The notes below the pieces were generated by a model. The model was not told the origin of the DNA and did not search any database. It saw only the letters and a list, made by a program, of their open reading frames with translations. Positions 27,842-38,783 of a stretch of 64,000 nucleotides of DNA are shown here, piece by piece (position 1 is the stretch's first letter; each line of letters begins with the position of its first letter). The position numbers were made by a program, and so were the translations under genes. The stretch is from Ignavigranum ruoffiae. Lineage in GTDB: Bacteria > Bacillota > Bacilli > Lactobacillales > Aerococcaceae. Location: assembly GCF_900110675.1 (NCBI RefSeq), contig NZ_FOEN01000001.1:124001-188000 (forward strand), given 5' to 3'.

Positions 27842-28106
27842 GCTGTATGATGAAGTTGGTTGAGCTGAGGATTTTTACTTCTATATATATGTAGACTTTG
27901 GCTCAATACTGATTAGCATAAAGTGGCTAGCTTATTAATCGTTAAGCTGCTAATAAAATCGTCGAATGTTGCCGATCAGGCTGAGTTAGATTAAAGAATT
28001 TCAGCTGAATTCATTATTTTTTAAGCAAATATTCCAATATCTTTTAATTTTCATAGAGGCTGTAGATGAACTTTGATATAATAATCCCATGCACAGAGGT
28101 GATGAG
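27842..28106 (+). other. Non-coding region upstream of truB with inverted repeats and a candidate small-RNA promoter
   Basis: No ORF with a ribosome binding site. TTGAGC (27860-27865) with TATATA 16-18 bases on may be a promoter. Downstream, ATTAGC and GCTAAT flank AGCTTA/TAAGCT to form a bulged hairpin (about 27920-27957). Further on, GAATTTCAGCTGAATTC is followed by ATTATTTTTT, a weak terminator-like end near 28030. The truB -10 TATAAT lies at 28077-28082. Confidence 0.4.
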
Positions 28107-29018
28107 ATGTTAGATGGAATATTAGTCGTCTGGAAAGAAGCCGGTATGACCAGTCATGATGTCGTCTTTAAATTAAGAAAAATTCTAAGAATGAAAAAAA
28201 TCGGCCATACAGGTACTCTAGATCCGGAAGTTGAAGGAGTCCTGGTAGTCTGTTTAGGTCAAGCGACGAAGCTGGTTGAATTTCTGATGTCTGGTCACAA
28301 AATTTATCAAGGAGAAGTGACGCTAGGTTGGTCAACGGAGACGGAAGATCATACTGGTAAGCTCGTTGAAAGAAAACCTGTCTTGCAAGCACTTGATGAG
28401 TCGCTGGTTGATTCAGTTATGGCGACATTTAAAGGGAAGATAACCCAAATCCCTCCTTATTATTCGGCAGTTAAAGTGAACGGACGCAAGTTATATGAAT
28501 ATGCACGTCAAGGTATGAAAGTGGAACGACCGCAACGCCAGATTGAGATATATCAACTCAATCGATTGAGTCCAATTAAGTATGATGCGGACAGCCAATC
28601 CTGTTCCTGGAAATTTGACGTTGAGTGCAGTAAGGGAACTTTTGTCCGTACCTTGGCGGTTGATATTGGTCGCGCGCTCGGTTATCCAGCTCATATGTCG
28701 GCCTTGGAGCGCTTAGCGAGTTCAGGCTATCATGACCAACAAGCATTAACTTTAGCTGAAATTGAACAAGTCTACCAAGAGGGGCGAATCGAAGAATATA
28801 TCCAGCCGATTGAAACAGCTTTGACTGAGTTCCCTCAACTGACGATTAGTGAACATGATTATGAATTAGTGAAACACGGTAGTGTCTTACCGGCTGACTA
28901 TTTTGGTTCTTTGATTGATCAACCCTGTTGTTTAATCTACCAAGACCGCCTAGTAGCAATGTATTATGGCCATCCTCAACGACCAGGATGGATTAAACCA
29001 CGAAAAATGTTTCGATAG
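28107..29018 (+). CDS. truB: tRNA pseudouridine-55 synthase
   Basis: Makes pseudouridine 55 in the T-loop of tRNAs. The protein has 303 residues, with MLDGILVVWKEAGMTSHDVV at the N-terminus, the catalytic aspartate in HTGTLDPEVEGVL near residue 36-40, the YSAVKVNGRKLYEYAR motif near 118, CSKGTFVRTLAVDIG near 175, and a C-terminal PUA-like part. I chose the ATG at 28107, six bases after GAGGTG; the ATG 18 bases earlier has no site and lies too close to the -10. ribF follows 13 bases later, as in most Firmicutes. Confidence 0.96.
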   Translation: MLDGILVVWKEAGMTSHDVVFKLRKILRMKKIGHTGTLDPEVEGVLVVCLGQATKLVEFLMSGHKIYQGEVTLGWSTETEDHTGKLVERKPVLQALDESLVDSVMATFKGKITQIPPYYSAVKVNGRKLYEYARQGMKVERPQRQIEIYQLNRLSPIKYDADSQSCSWKFDVECSKGTFVRTLAVDIGRALGYPAHMSALERLASSGYHDQQALTLAEIEQVYQEGRIEEYIQPIETALTEFPQLTISEHDYELVKHGSVLPADYFGSLIDQPCCLIYQDRLVAMYYGHPQRPGWIKPRKMFR

Positions 29019-29031
29019 AAAGAGTGTGACT

Positions 29032-29976
29032 ATGCAAGTAATTTATTTAAGCCATCCCTATGATTCGGCGCAAATCTTCTCCCAACCCTTAGTAATGGCT
29101 TTGGGTTTTTTTGACGGGGTGCATTTGGGTCATCAGACGGTCATCGAGCAAGCTAGAATTCGGGCCCGACAAGAACAGATTCCTTTAGCCGTCATGACCT
29201 TTGATCAGCATCCGAAGATTATTTACACGGGGATTTCACCTTATTCGGTCACTTATTTGTCTACACTCAAACGTAAAATTGAGTTAATGGAAGACCTAGG
29301 GGTAGATATTCTCTATATCGTGCGCTATGATCACAATTTTGGCCATCAAAAACCGCAAGAATTTGTTGACAACTATATCGTCGGACTTCATAGCCGAGTC
29401 GTGGTGGCTGGATTTGATTATACTTATGGTCCGAAAGAAATTGCCAATATGGATACACTGATTGACCATAGTCGGGGTCGTTTTGAGATTATCAAAGTTG
29501 AAGAACAAGTGATGCACCAACATAAGATTGGTTCTTCATCAATCAAGGAATTATTAAGTGACGGGCAAATTGAACTGGCTAATCATGAATTAGGTTATGC
29601 TTACCAGACTTCAGGTATTGTGATTCATGGGGATAAACGTGGTCGTAAGATGGGGTATCCGACAGCAAATATTGAGACCTCTTCTCAAGAACTCTTACCA
29701 GGTTTAGGAATTTATGTCGTCGAATTTTATTATAACCAGCGTTGGTATCAGGGGATGGCTTCTATTGGTTATAATATTAGCTTTGCAGGTAAGCGTGGTT
29801 TGCGCTGTGAGATTAATATTTTTGATTTTGATGAGGATATTTATGGTCGCAGCGTTAAGATTCGCTGGCATCGTTATTTACGTGGTGAGATTAAATTTAA
29901 TTCTGCAGATGAACTTGTGCAACAATTAGAACAAGATAAGATTCAAGCGATGAATTTTTTTAAGTCTTGTGATTAG
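29032..29976 (+). CDS. ribF: Bifunctional riboflavin kinase/FAD synthetase
   Basis: Converts riboflavin to FMN and FAD. The protein has 314 residues. The N-terminal nucleotidyltransferase (about 15-170) shows LGFFDGVHLGHQTVIEQA and the IGSSSIKELL turn (ISSTxIR equivalent, near 165). The C-terminal flavokinase (about 185-305) shows GIVIHGDKRGRKMGYPTAN. I use the ATG at 29032 because the longer frame reads back through the truB end. Ribosome binding site GAAAGAG. The flavin products suit the FMN reductase in the window, though the genes are unlinked. Confidence 0.96.
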   Translation: MQVIYLSHPYDSAQIFSQPLVMALGFFDGVHLGHQTVIEQARIRARQEQIPLAVMTFDQHPKIIYTGISPYSVTYLSTLKRKIELMEDLGVDILYIVRYDHNFGHQKPQEFVDNYIVGLHSRVVVAGFDYTYGPKEIANMDTLIDHSRGRFEIIKVEEQVMHQHKIGSSSIKELLSDGQIELANHELGYAYQTSGIVIHGDKRGRKMGYPTANIETSSQELLPGLGIYVVEFYYNQRWYQGMASIGYNISFAGKRGLRCEINIFDFDEDIYGRSVKIRWHRYLRGEIKFNSADELVQQLEQDKIQAMNFFKSCD

Positions 29977-29986
29977 GAGGCTTAAC

Positions 29987-30844
29987 ATGAAACAAACCTT
30001 ACGGTCAATTTTTCTAGTTTTATTAGGGTCTTTAATTTTTGCGATTGCCTTAAATTCGATTAACATTCCCAATGAATTGGGTGAGGGGGGCGTTACTGGT
30101 CTGACCTTATTATTCTATTATACGCTTGGCATTAAACCGGCCCTCTCCAATATTATCATTAATAGTCTGGTCATCTTTATTGGCTGGAAATACTTGGATC
30201 GAATTACGATTTATTACACCTTTCTTTCCATCTTTGCTTTGTCTTTCTTCTTGCATTATATTCATTTACCTTTATTTATTCCTTCAAATACCCTATTAGC
30301 TTCCGTTGCTTCAGGTTTCCTAATTGGAGTGGGTATCAGTTTAGTTATTTATGGTCGTGGTACGACTGCAGGGTCTGACATTATTGCCATGATTATGAAT
30401 AAATATGTAGGCATTAGTATTCCGATTGCTCTCTTGATGATCGATTGTATGATTGTCATTCCTTTAACCTATGCTATTGGCTTAGAAAAAGGAGTTCTCA
30501 CGGTAATCGCTCTTTATACTACTAGTAAGATTATGAATTTCTTACTGGAAGGATCGAATCCGAAGCGCGCTTTCTTGATTATTTCAGACCACCATGAAGA
30601 AATTGCCAAGAAGATTACCGAAGAAATCAATCGAGGCGTGACTATCTTGAATGGCTACGGCTATTATTCTAAGAAACAGCGTAACAGTCTATATATTGTA
30701 GTTAATCGATTTCAGATTCTCCCTACCCAAAAAATTATCTATGATATCGATCCTCGCGCCTTTGTGACGATTACCGACGTTCAGCAAGTACTCGGGGAAG
30801 GCTTCTCATTTTATTCAGGAACTGAAGACCAATTAGAGGATTAG
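29987..30844 (+). CDS. YitT family membrane protein (DUF161/DUF2179)
   Basis: A 285-residue protein of unknown biochemical function. Five to six helices fill residues 8-190, with the family motifs FAIALNSINIPNELGEGGVTG (near 18-38) and YGRGTTAGSDIIAMIMNKYVG (near 120-140). A soluble DUF2179 domain follows at about 205-270 (RGVTILNGYGYYSKKQRNSLY, where a regulatory ligand may bind). The ATG at 29987 follows AGGAGG. The TAG stop codon lies within a CIRCE element, so the end of this gene, its terminator and a heat-shock operator share the same bases. Confidence 0.88.
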   Translation: MKQTLRSIFLVLLGSLIFAIALNSINIPNELGEGGVTGLTLLFYYTLGIKPALSNIIINSLVIFIGWKYLDRITIYYTFLSIFALSFFLHYIHLPLFIPSNTLLASVASGFLIGVGISLVIYGRGTTAGSDIIAMIMNKYVGISIPIALLMIDCMIVIPLTYAIGLEKGVLTVIALYTTSKIMNFLLEGSNPKRAFLIISDHHEEIAKKITEEINRGVTILNGYGYYSKKQRNSLYIVVNRFQILPTQKIIYDIDPRAFVTITDVQQVLGEGFSFYSGTEDQLED

Positions 30845-30874
30845 CACTTTGTTATGCAGAGTGCTAATTTTTTT
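30841..30874 (+). promoter_or_regulatory. CIRCE operator 1, also the yitT terminator
   Basis: TTAGCACTT (30841-30849), 9-base spacer, GAGTGCTAA (30859-30867): the HrcA operator layout 9-9-9 with one mismatch from TTAGCACTC-N9-GAGTGCTAA. Seven T follow (30868-30874), making the transcript a terminator hairpin. The yitT stop codon TAG is bases 30842-30844. Confidence 0.88.
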
Positions 30875-30895
30875 ACTAAAAAGCAGGGTTTTACC

Positions 30896-30927
30896 TTGAC
30901 AATCTTATGGGAAAGGGTTATTATAAT
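30896..30927 (+). promoter_or_regulatory. hrcA operon promoter
   Basis: Perfect TTGACA (30896-30901), 17-bp spacer, TATTAT (30919-30924); TATAAT at 30922-30927 is also present but at a 20-bp spacing. It lies between the two CIRCE elements. Confidence 0.85.
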
Positions 30928-30932
30928 GACAG

Positions 30933-30959
30933 TTAGCACTTTAATAATTCGAGTGCTAA
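30933..30959 (+). promoter_or_regulatory. CIRCE operator 2
   Basis: TTAGCACTT (30933-30941), TAATAATTC, GAGTGCTAA (30951-30959), one mismatch from the consensus, just downstream of the -10 and in the hrcA 5' leader. HrcA binding here represses the operon at normal temperature (established for the family). Confidence 0.95.
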
Positions 30960-30974
30960 CAAAGAGGTGAATAC

Positions 30975-31988
30975 ATGTTAACCCAAAGACAAAAGGAAGT
31001 GTTACAACTCATTATTGAACTTTATAGTCGCTTTGAGGAACCGATTGGTTCTAAGACCCTGTTAAAAGAATCCTATTTAACAGTCAGTCCCGCGACAATT
31101 CGTAATGATATGGTGGCACTAGAACAGGAAGGCTTTCTGAATAAAGCCCATAGTTCTAGTGGCCGGATTCCTTCGAATGAAGGCTATCGTTATTACGTCC
31201 AAGGTCTTATGTATACCCAGGATGCACCGACTTTTAAACACGAAGATTTGTTGGCTGTTGAACGGTTAATGGCCGAGGATTATTATGATCCCAGTCAGCT
31301 TGGTCAATTGGTGCTTGAAATGCTGGTGGAACATTCTGGATACAGTGGTTTTATCTTAAGGCAGAATAATGAACGTCATTATTTTGAAGAATTGAAACTC
31401 GTACCGATTGCCGGTAATCGAGTGATTGCAATGTTGGTCGTCGATTCAGGTCGGCTAGATCATCAAATTATTGATCTACCGATGGCATTATCTCTAGAAG
31501 AGATTGATAAGGTGAATCAATTGATCAATGAGGAGCTGAAAGGTTCTTTATTAGAAGAAGCTTATCAGCGTTTGAAGCTTTCGATTCCATTACAAATTCA
31601 ACGCTTAATCGGTTATCAGATTGATGTTTCGGATCTAGTGGAACAGACTTTAAGGCAATTGAAGACCCACCAATATAAAGTGATTGGCAAGTTAAATCTA
31701 TTTGATTTAATGGAGACTCAATTGAGTGTTTCAACGATGAAACATTTGTTTCAACTCATCGATGGTTCTAAAGAATTATACGATTTGATTGAACAAGGCA
31801 AAAATGGCGTCAATGTGTTATTTGGTTTTGAATTTGCACCTCAAACTTTAGCCAATATTTCTATTGTATATGTCAAATTTAACTATGGTCACCAGCGGAT
31901 CTGTATAGGTTTAGTGGGACCGTCAACGATGCATTATGATCGAGTCATCTCGATTATGCAACAAATGACAGCTAAATTTATGAATTAA
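30975..31988 (+). CDS. hrcA: Heat-inducible transcription repressor HrcA
   Basis: Represses class I heat-shock genes by binding CIRCE; the active form depends on GroEL. The protein has 337 residues, near the usual 340. The N-terminal winged helix (about 1-75) reads LTQRQKEVLQLIIELYSRFEEPIGS and SPATIRNDMVALEQEGFLNKAHSSSGRIPS, with the recognition helix. A GAF-like dimerisation region follows, including VNVLFGFEF near 270. Two CIRCE sites upstream give autoregulation. Ribosome binding site AGAGGTG. Confidence 0.97.
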   Translation: MLTQRQKEVLQLIIELYSRFEEPIGSKTLLKESYLTVSPATIRNDMVALEQEGFLNKAHSSSGRIPSNEGYRYYVQGLMYTQDAPTFKHEDLLAVERLMAEDYYDPSQLGQLVLEMLVEHSGYSGFILRQNNERHYFEELKLVPIAGNRVIAMLVVDSGRLDHQIIDLPMALSLEEIDKVNQLINEELKGSLLEEAYQRLKLSIPLQIQRLIGYQIDVSDLVEQTLRQLKTHQYKVIGKLNLFDLMETQLSVSTMKHLFQLIDGSKELYDLIEQGKNGVNVLFGFEFAPQTLANISIVYVKFNYGHQRICIGLVGPSTMHYDRVISIMQQMTAKFMN

Positions 31989-32004
31989 TTTGAGGAGGGT
32001 GACT

Positions 32005-34529
<2,525 letters not shown>

Positions 34530-34553
34530 TCTTTCTTAGAAGATCGATTTTAA

Positions 34554-34579
34554 ATAGCCAAGGGGGATCCCTTGGCTAT
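34554..34579 (+). other. Intercistronic hairpin between dnaK and dnaJ
   Basis: ATAGCCAAGGG (34554-34564), loop GGAT, CCCTTGGCTAT (34569-34579), a perfect 11-bp stem. No T-run follows, so it is more likely an mRNA processing or stability element, or a site that reduces dnaJ relative to dnaK, than a true terminator. Confidence 0.75.
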
Positions 34580-34602
34580 CTTAAATAAAAGGAGGGAAAC
34601 GA

Positions 34603-35760
34603 ATGGCTGATAAAAGAGATTATTATGATGTCTTAGGTGTCTCCCGTGACGCCTCAGATAGTGAGATAAAGAAAGCCTATCGTAAATTATCAAAAAAATA
34701 CCATCCTGATATTAATAAAGAAGCTGGCGCTGAGGAGAAATTCAAGGAAATTGCAGAAGCCTATGAAGTCCTGAGTGATGACCAAAAAAGAGCAGCCTAT
34801 GATCAATATGGACATGCTTCGACAGATCCTAACTTTGGAGCTGGTTTTGGAGGCTTTGGAGGTTTCGGTGGCTTTAATACAGGATCCAGTCAATTTACTG
34901 GCTTCGAAGATATCTTCGACTCTTTCTTTGGCGGTGGTGGACGTAGCAGACAGCGGGCCAATGCGCCGAGCAAGGGAGCCGATTTACAATATCGCTTAAA
35001 TATCAGTTTTGAAGATGCTATCTTTGGTACCGAGAAGACGATTAAGTATCATCGTCAAGAAGAGTGCCATACTTGTCATGGTACCGGGGCTAAAGAAGGG
35101 ACTTCACCCGTTACCTGTTCTCGCTGTCATGGTAGTGGAGCGGTTCAAGTGGAACAGAATACACCATTTGGTCGGGTTATGACTCAAACCGTCTGTCCAG
35201 TCTGCCAAGGCACAGGTAAAGAGATCAAAGAAAAATGTGAAACCTGTCATGGTTCAGGGATTGAAAGTAAAGAACATTCGGTTAAAGTATCCGTTCCCGC
35301 AGGGGTGGAAGACGGTCAACAACTTCGCTTAAGTGGTCAAGGTGAAGCGGGTAAGAATGGTGGACCTTATGGTGATTTATATGTCGTCTTTGTGGTTGAA
35401 CCGAGCAAAGAATTTGTCCGTGAAGGAACCGAAATTTACTATAGTCTACCCATCTCATTCGTTCAAGCTGCCTTAGGCGATGAAGTGAAAGTTCCAACTG
35501 TTCATGGTGCCGTTAAACTTAAGATTCCGGCCGGAACCCAAACCGGAACCAGTTTCCGTTTAAGAGGCAAGGGTGCTAGCAATATACGTGGGACGCGAAC
35601 GGGTGACCAACACGTTGAAGTGACCATCGTCACTCCTAAACAATTAAATAAACGCGAACGTGAATTGTATGAAGCCCTAGCCAAAGAATCGGGCAAGGAG
35701 ATCAAGAAAGATGATCATTCTTTCTTTGGTCGGATGAAGGATATGTTTGATTCGGAATAA
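34603..35760 (+). CDS. dnaJ: Chaperone DnaJ (Hsp40)
   Basis: Co-chaperone that delivers clients to DnaK and stimulates its ATPase. Type I DnaJ of 385 residues: J domain (about 4-68) with the HPD motif in [11 protein letters not shown], then a Gly/Phe-rich linker (near 84-125), four CxxCxGxG zinc repeats near 150-210 ([32 protein letters not shown]) and the C-terminal peptide-binding domains. Ribosome binding site GGAGGG. It is last in the operon before a strong terminator. Confidence 0.98.
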   Translation: MADKRDYYDVLGVSRDASDSEIKKAYRKLSKKYHPDINKEAGAEEKFKEIAEAYEVLSDDQKRAAYDQYGHASTDPNFGAGFGGFGGFGGFNTGSSQFTGFEDIFDSFFGGGGRSRQRANAPSKGADLQYRLNISFEDAIFGTEKTIKYHRQEECHTCHGTGAKEGTSPVTCSRCHGSGAVQVEQNTPFGRVMTQTVCPVCQGTGKEIKEKCETCHGSGIESKEHSVKVSVPAGVEDGQQLRLSGQGEAGKNGGPYGDLYVVFVVEPSKEFVREGTEIYYSLPISFVQAALGDEVKVPTVHGAVKLKIPAGTQTGTSFRLRGKGASNIRGTRTGDQHVEVTIVTPKQLNKRERELYEALAKESGKEIKKDDHSFFGRMKDMFDSE

Positions 35761-35793
35761 TTTGGCCATCTTTAACTGAGATCGTTAACTACT

Positions 35794-35833
35794 GACTACG
35801 ATGACGGCAAGATCCGTCTGTCGTAGTCTTTTT
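35794..35833 (+). terminator. Intrinsic terminator of the hrcA-dnaJ operon
   Basis: GACTACGA (35794-35801) pairs with TCGTAGTC (35821-35828), with an inner GACGG/CCGTC pair, followed by TTTTT. Confidence 0.9.
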
Positions 35834-36208
35834 ATCTATGATGAATTATTTCTGTGAAATTAGGGTACTGTCCTGTGACTTAGGAGCCTCTATTCATTCC
35901 TGTCTTCTGGCCCTGCTGAGGAATTCTTGCGATAAACCATGCAAGATATTAATCCATCTTTTCAGCGATGGTCTCTGAAGTGAGGCATCATCATGATTTT
36001 TTGTTTTCGATTGGTTTTAGGGAGAAGAGGAGAAAAAGTAAGCCCAATCACTAACAAAAGTTTTCTATATTTGTAACATATGTTTGACAACTCTAGAGAT
36101 CGACTAGAATCTTTATAGAATAAACTAGGATTTTTTTCAATATTTTGCTATAGTTAAGAGTGAGATATTGCGACAAGCAATCGTATGATAAGAAAGTTGG
36201 CTAAAAAT
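35834..36208 (+). other. Gene-free region upstream of lepA
   Basis: Some 375 bases with no ORF bearing a ribosome binding site, no tRNA and no riboswitch motif I recognise. TTGACA (36084-36089) with TAGAAT (36105-36110) at a short 15-bp spacing may be the lepA promoter, leaving a leader of about 90 nt. The segment 35840-36060 shows no strong hairpin and I cannot assign it. Confidence 0.5.
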
Positions 36209-38032
36209 ATGGACATCGAAAAATTAAAACAAAGACAAGAAAAAATAAGAAATTTCTCAATTATTGCCCATATTGACCATGGGAAATCCACTTTAGCGGA
36301 TCGAATTCTTCAACAGACGCAGACAGTCGCTGAACGTGATATGCAGAATCAACTGTTAGATTCAATGGATTTGGAACGTGAACGTGGAATTACCATTAAA
36401 TTGAATGCCGTCGAATTGACCTACCAAGCCAAAGACGGTCAGGAATATATTTTTCACTTGATTGATACACCCGGGCACGTCGATTTTACCTATGAAGTTT
36501 CACGGTCCTTGGCTGCTTGCGAAGGCGCTATTCTAGTCGTCGATGCGGCCCAAGGGATTGAAGCTCAAACCTTGGCCAATGTTTACCTAGCCTTGGATAA
36601 TGATTTAGAGATTCTCCCAGTCATTAATAAAATTGACTTACCGGCGGCGGATCCTGAGAAAGTACAAATGGAAATTGAAGACATCATCGGTATCGATGCT
36701 TCTGAAGCCGTTTATGCCTCAGCTAAAGCGGGAATCGGGATTGAAGAAATTCTGGAACAAATTGTGGAGAAAGTTCCTGCGCCTCAAGGGGATATTGAAG
36801 CTCCTCTGCAAGCCTTAATCTTTGACTCAGCCTATGACGCTTATCGGGGCGTCGTCCTAAATATTCGTGTATTGAATGGAATGGTTAAGCCGGGGGATAC
36901 GATTCAGTTAATGTCTAATGGCAAGACTTTTGAAGTCGTTGAAGTGGGTATCTTCTCACCGAAGCCCATTCAACGCGAGGCCTTAATGGTGGGGGATGTG
37001 GGTTATCTTACCGCCGCAATTAAGACCATTCAGGATACTCGGGTAGGGGATACGATTACCTTAGCTGATTATCCAGCTGCAGAAAGTTTACCAGGTTATC
37101 GTAAATTGAATCCAATGGTGTATGCGGGTCTATACCCGGTGGATTCTTCGGATTACAACGATTTACGTGAATCCTTGGAGAAATTACAACTGAATGATGC
37201 CTCGCTAGAATTTGAAGCCGAGACTTCTCAGGCTTTAGGCTTTGGCTTCCGTACCGGCTTCTTAGGCCTATTGCATATGGATGTCATTCAAGAACGACTA
37301 GAACGTGAATTCGATCTAGATTTAATTGTTACGGCGCCATCTGTTATTTATAAAGTGATGCAAACCGATGGCTCAGAGATTATCGTTGATAACCCTTCGG
37401 AAATGCCCGATCCAACCTTAATTGAAGCCATCTACGAGCCTTATGTTGAAGCAACGATTATGGTTCCCAATGACTTTGTTGGCGCGGTAATGGAACTCTG
37501 CGAACGCAAACGGGGAGATTTCAAGACCTTAGATTATTTAGATGAATATCGGGTCAACGTGGTATATTCGATGCCGATGGCTGAAATTATCTTTGACTTC
37601 TTCGATCGGCTTAAATCCAATACTAAAGGATATGCTTCCTTAGACTACCACATCACCGGTTATCAGACTTCTAAATTAGTCAAACTGGATATCTTGCTCA
37701 ATGGCGAAATTATCGATGCTTTCTCTACCATTGTCCATAAAGATTTCGCTTATAATCGGGGCAAAGTCTTAGCTGATAAATTGAAAGAAATTATCCCCCG
37801 TCAAATGTTTGAGGTGCCGATTCAAGCGGCCATTGGCCATAAGATTATTGCTCGGACAACGATCAAAGCATATCGCAAGGACGTCACCGCCAAATTATAT
37901 GGGGGCGACGTCTCACGGCGTAAGAAATTACTAGAGAAACAAAAAGCCGGAAAAAAACGGATGAAAGCAGTTGGCTCGGTTGAGATTCCTCAAGAAGCCT
38001 TTATGGCGGTGCTACAAATGGATGAAGAATAA
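36209..38032 (+). CDS. lepA: Elongation factor 4 (LepA)
   Basis: Ribosome-associated GTPase that aids translation and 30S assembly under stress. The protein has 607 residues, the same as streptococcal LepA. G1 AHIDHGKST lies near residue 18, the switch-I region RERGITIK near 56, DTPGHVDF near 86 and NKID near 137. The C-terminal LepA-specific domain ends in [18 protein letters not shown] place the start at the ATG of 36209 ([12 protein letters not shown]) by match to the family. It lacks a good ribosome binding site (AGAAAG is the best nearby), which is unusual here, where most genes have GGAGG. Confidence 0.95.
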   Translation: MDIEKLKQRQEKIRNFSIIAHIDHGKSTLADRILQQTQTVAERDMQNQLLDSMDLERERGITIKLNAVELTYQAKDGQEYIFHLIDTPGHVDFTYEVSRSLAACEGAILVVDAAQGIEAQTLANVYLALDNDLEILPVINKIDLPAADPEKVQMEIEDIIGIDASEAVYASAKAGIGIEEILEQIVEKVPAPQGDIEAPLQALIFDSAYDAYRGVVLNIRVLNGMVKPGDTIQLMSNGKTFEVVEVGIFSPKPIQREALMVGDVGYLTAAIKTIQDTRVGDTITLADYPAAESLPGYRKLNPMVYAGLYPVDSSDYNDLRESLEKLQLNDASLEFEAETSQALGFGFRTGFLGLLHMDVIQERLEREFDLDLIVTAPSVIYKVMQTDGSEIIVDNPSEMPDPTLIEAIYEPYVEATIMVPNDFVGAVMELCERKRGDFKTLDYLDEYRVNVVYSMPMAEIIFDFFDRLKSNTKGYASLDYHITGYQTSKLVKLDILLNGEIIDAFSTIVHKDFAYNRGKVLADKLKEIIPRQMFEVPIQAAIGHKIIARTTIKAYRKDVTAKLYGGDVSRRKKLLEKQKAGKKRMKAVGSVEIPQEAFMAVLQMDEE

Positions 38033-38151
38033 ATCAAAATGATTTTAAAAAGTGTCGTTCAGTCGTGCATCATTTTATTCAACCAGCTTATTGTCTACCT
38101 GCTGATAAATTTTAATTCACTATCATTGATTAACTAAACAGATAAAATAAA

Positions 38152-38214
38152 AAAGACGGATTTTCTCACAGTAGCGTTCCAATGAAAGAACTACTCCCAA
38201 GAAAATCCGTCTTT
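38152..38214 (-). terminator. Terminator of the 33-residue microprotein gene, possibly also for lepA
   Basis: A perfect 15-bp stem, AAAGACGGATTTTCT (38152-38166) with AGAAAATCCGTCTTT (38200-38214), and an inner AGTAG/CTACT pair. On the minus strand a T-rich run (TTTTTTATTTT) follows, so it works mainly for the minus-strand gene; the plus strand has only a short T-stretch. Confidence 0.8.
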
Positions 38215-38236
38215 AAAAGGTTAATGGGTTAAGGCA

Positions 38237-38338
38237 CTAGGCTTTTTTCTTATCGTCATCGAAGAATTTCTCCCAAATGAGTCCCAAGATAAATAAGCCA
38301 ACGATATTAAAGATTTTACGTTTAAGTTGTTTTTTCAT
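38237..38338 (-). CDS. 33-residue single-helix membrane microprotein, unknown function
   Basis: A small ORF on the minus strand with a textbook AAAGGAG site eight bases before its ATG, a possible promoter further upstream and a strong terminator downstream, so I take it as real. The peptide starts MKKQLKRK (basic), has one hydrophobic helix IFNIVGLFILGLIW, then EKFFDDDKKKA. This basic-hydrophobic-charged build, at 33 residues, resembles Fst/Ldr type I toxins, which are also about 33 residues with an Asp-rich tail. I see no clear residue match to the Fst consensus, so it may equally be an ordinary small membrane protein. Confidence 0.72.
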   Translation of the reverse strand: MKKQLKRKIFNIVGLFILGLIWEKFFDDDKKKA

Positions 38339-38387
38339 AATCAATCTCCTTTGTCTCGACAATAGTGAACCTTTACTCTATAACATC

Positions 38388-38417
38388 AGTATACTATCTT
38401 TCGTCTTTTTCTACCAA
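38388..38417 (-). promoter_or_regulatory. Possible promoter of the minus-strand microprotein
   Basis: Read on the minus strand: TTGGTA (38417-38412), 18-bp spacer, TATACT (38393-38388), 50 bases before its start codon. Confidence 0.5.
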
Positions 38418-38510
38418 TGTTTTGCTGAGTAGGCGATTTGTGCCGAAGATGTTAACTTGAATGAAGCGCCGATATTTAATCGATTTGAGCTATTTTTTCG
38501 GGGAAAACGA

Positions 38511-38539
38511 TGGACAAATGACCTAAAAAAGTTTATGGT
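38511..38539 (+). promoter_or_regulatory. Possible promoter of the LPXTG microprotein and ung operon
   Basis: TGGACA (38511-38516), 17-bp spacer, TATGGT (38534-38539). Between it and the start lie two adjacent 10-bp palindromes, AAGCATGCTT (38559-38568) and GCTTGCAAGC (38569-38578). Confidence 0.4.
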
Positions 38540-38605
38540 AATATTAATGTATTAAAAGAAGCATGCTTGCTTGCAAGCCAATCAATTAAAGAAATGAGGA
38601 TGAGT

Positions 38606-38770
38606 ATGGGAGCACATTTGTTGTTAGCTTACTTTCAACAGTTGATGGCCATGGCAAATCTATTATTACCGGCCACGGGTGAAGGGAATAATCTAGTGAT
38701 GATTATCGTCGGCGTGGTAATTGTCATTGCTGCAATTGCTTTGTTTGTTTCTGGACGCAAAAAGAAATAA
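38606..38770 (+). CDS. 54-residue LPXTG sorting-signal microprotein
   Basis: Nearly the whole protein is a cell-wall sorting signal: LPATGEG at residues 21-27, a hydrophobic helix (about residues 31-49, MIIVGVVIVIAAIALFV) and a basic tail GRKKK. The first 18 residues, GAHLLLAYFQQLMAMA, are hydrophobic and could be a signal peptide; if cut after AMA, only four residues (NLLL, counting the motif leucine) reach the PAT of the sortase site. Sortase would then release or anchor a seven-residue peptide. GAGG lies six bases before this ATG; in-frame ATGs at 38594 and 38600 would add MRMS and give a basic N-end. A terminator follows the stop. Confidence 0.8.
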   Translation: MGAHLLLAYFQQLMAMANLLLPATGEGNNLVMIIVGVVIVIAAIALFVSGRKKK

Positions 38771-38783
38771 TTAAGCTGAATTC

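Noticed and set aside
35838-35978. 46-codon cysteine-containing ORF after the dnaJ terminator
   Set aside because: It begins directly after the terminator T-run with no ribosome binding site or promoter, and its composition does not look like a natural small protein.
35834-36208. T-box or riboswitch leader before lepA
   Set aside because: No AGGGTGGNACCGCG-type T-box sequence, no preQ1, FMN or other riboswitch core that I can recognise, and no terminator hairpin before the gene.
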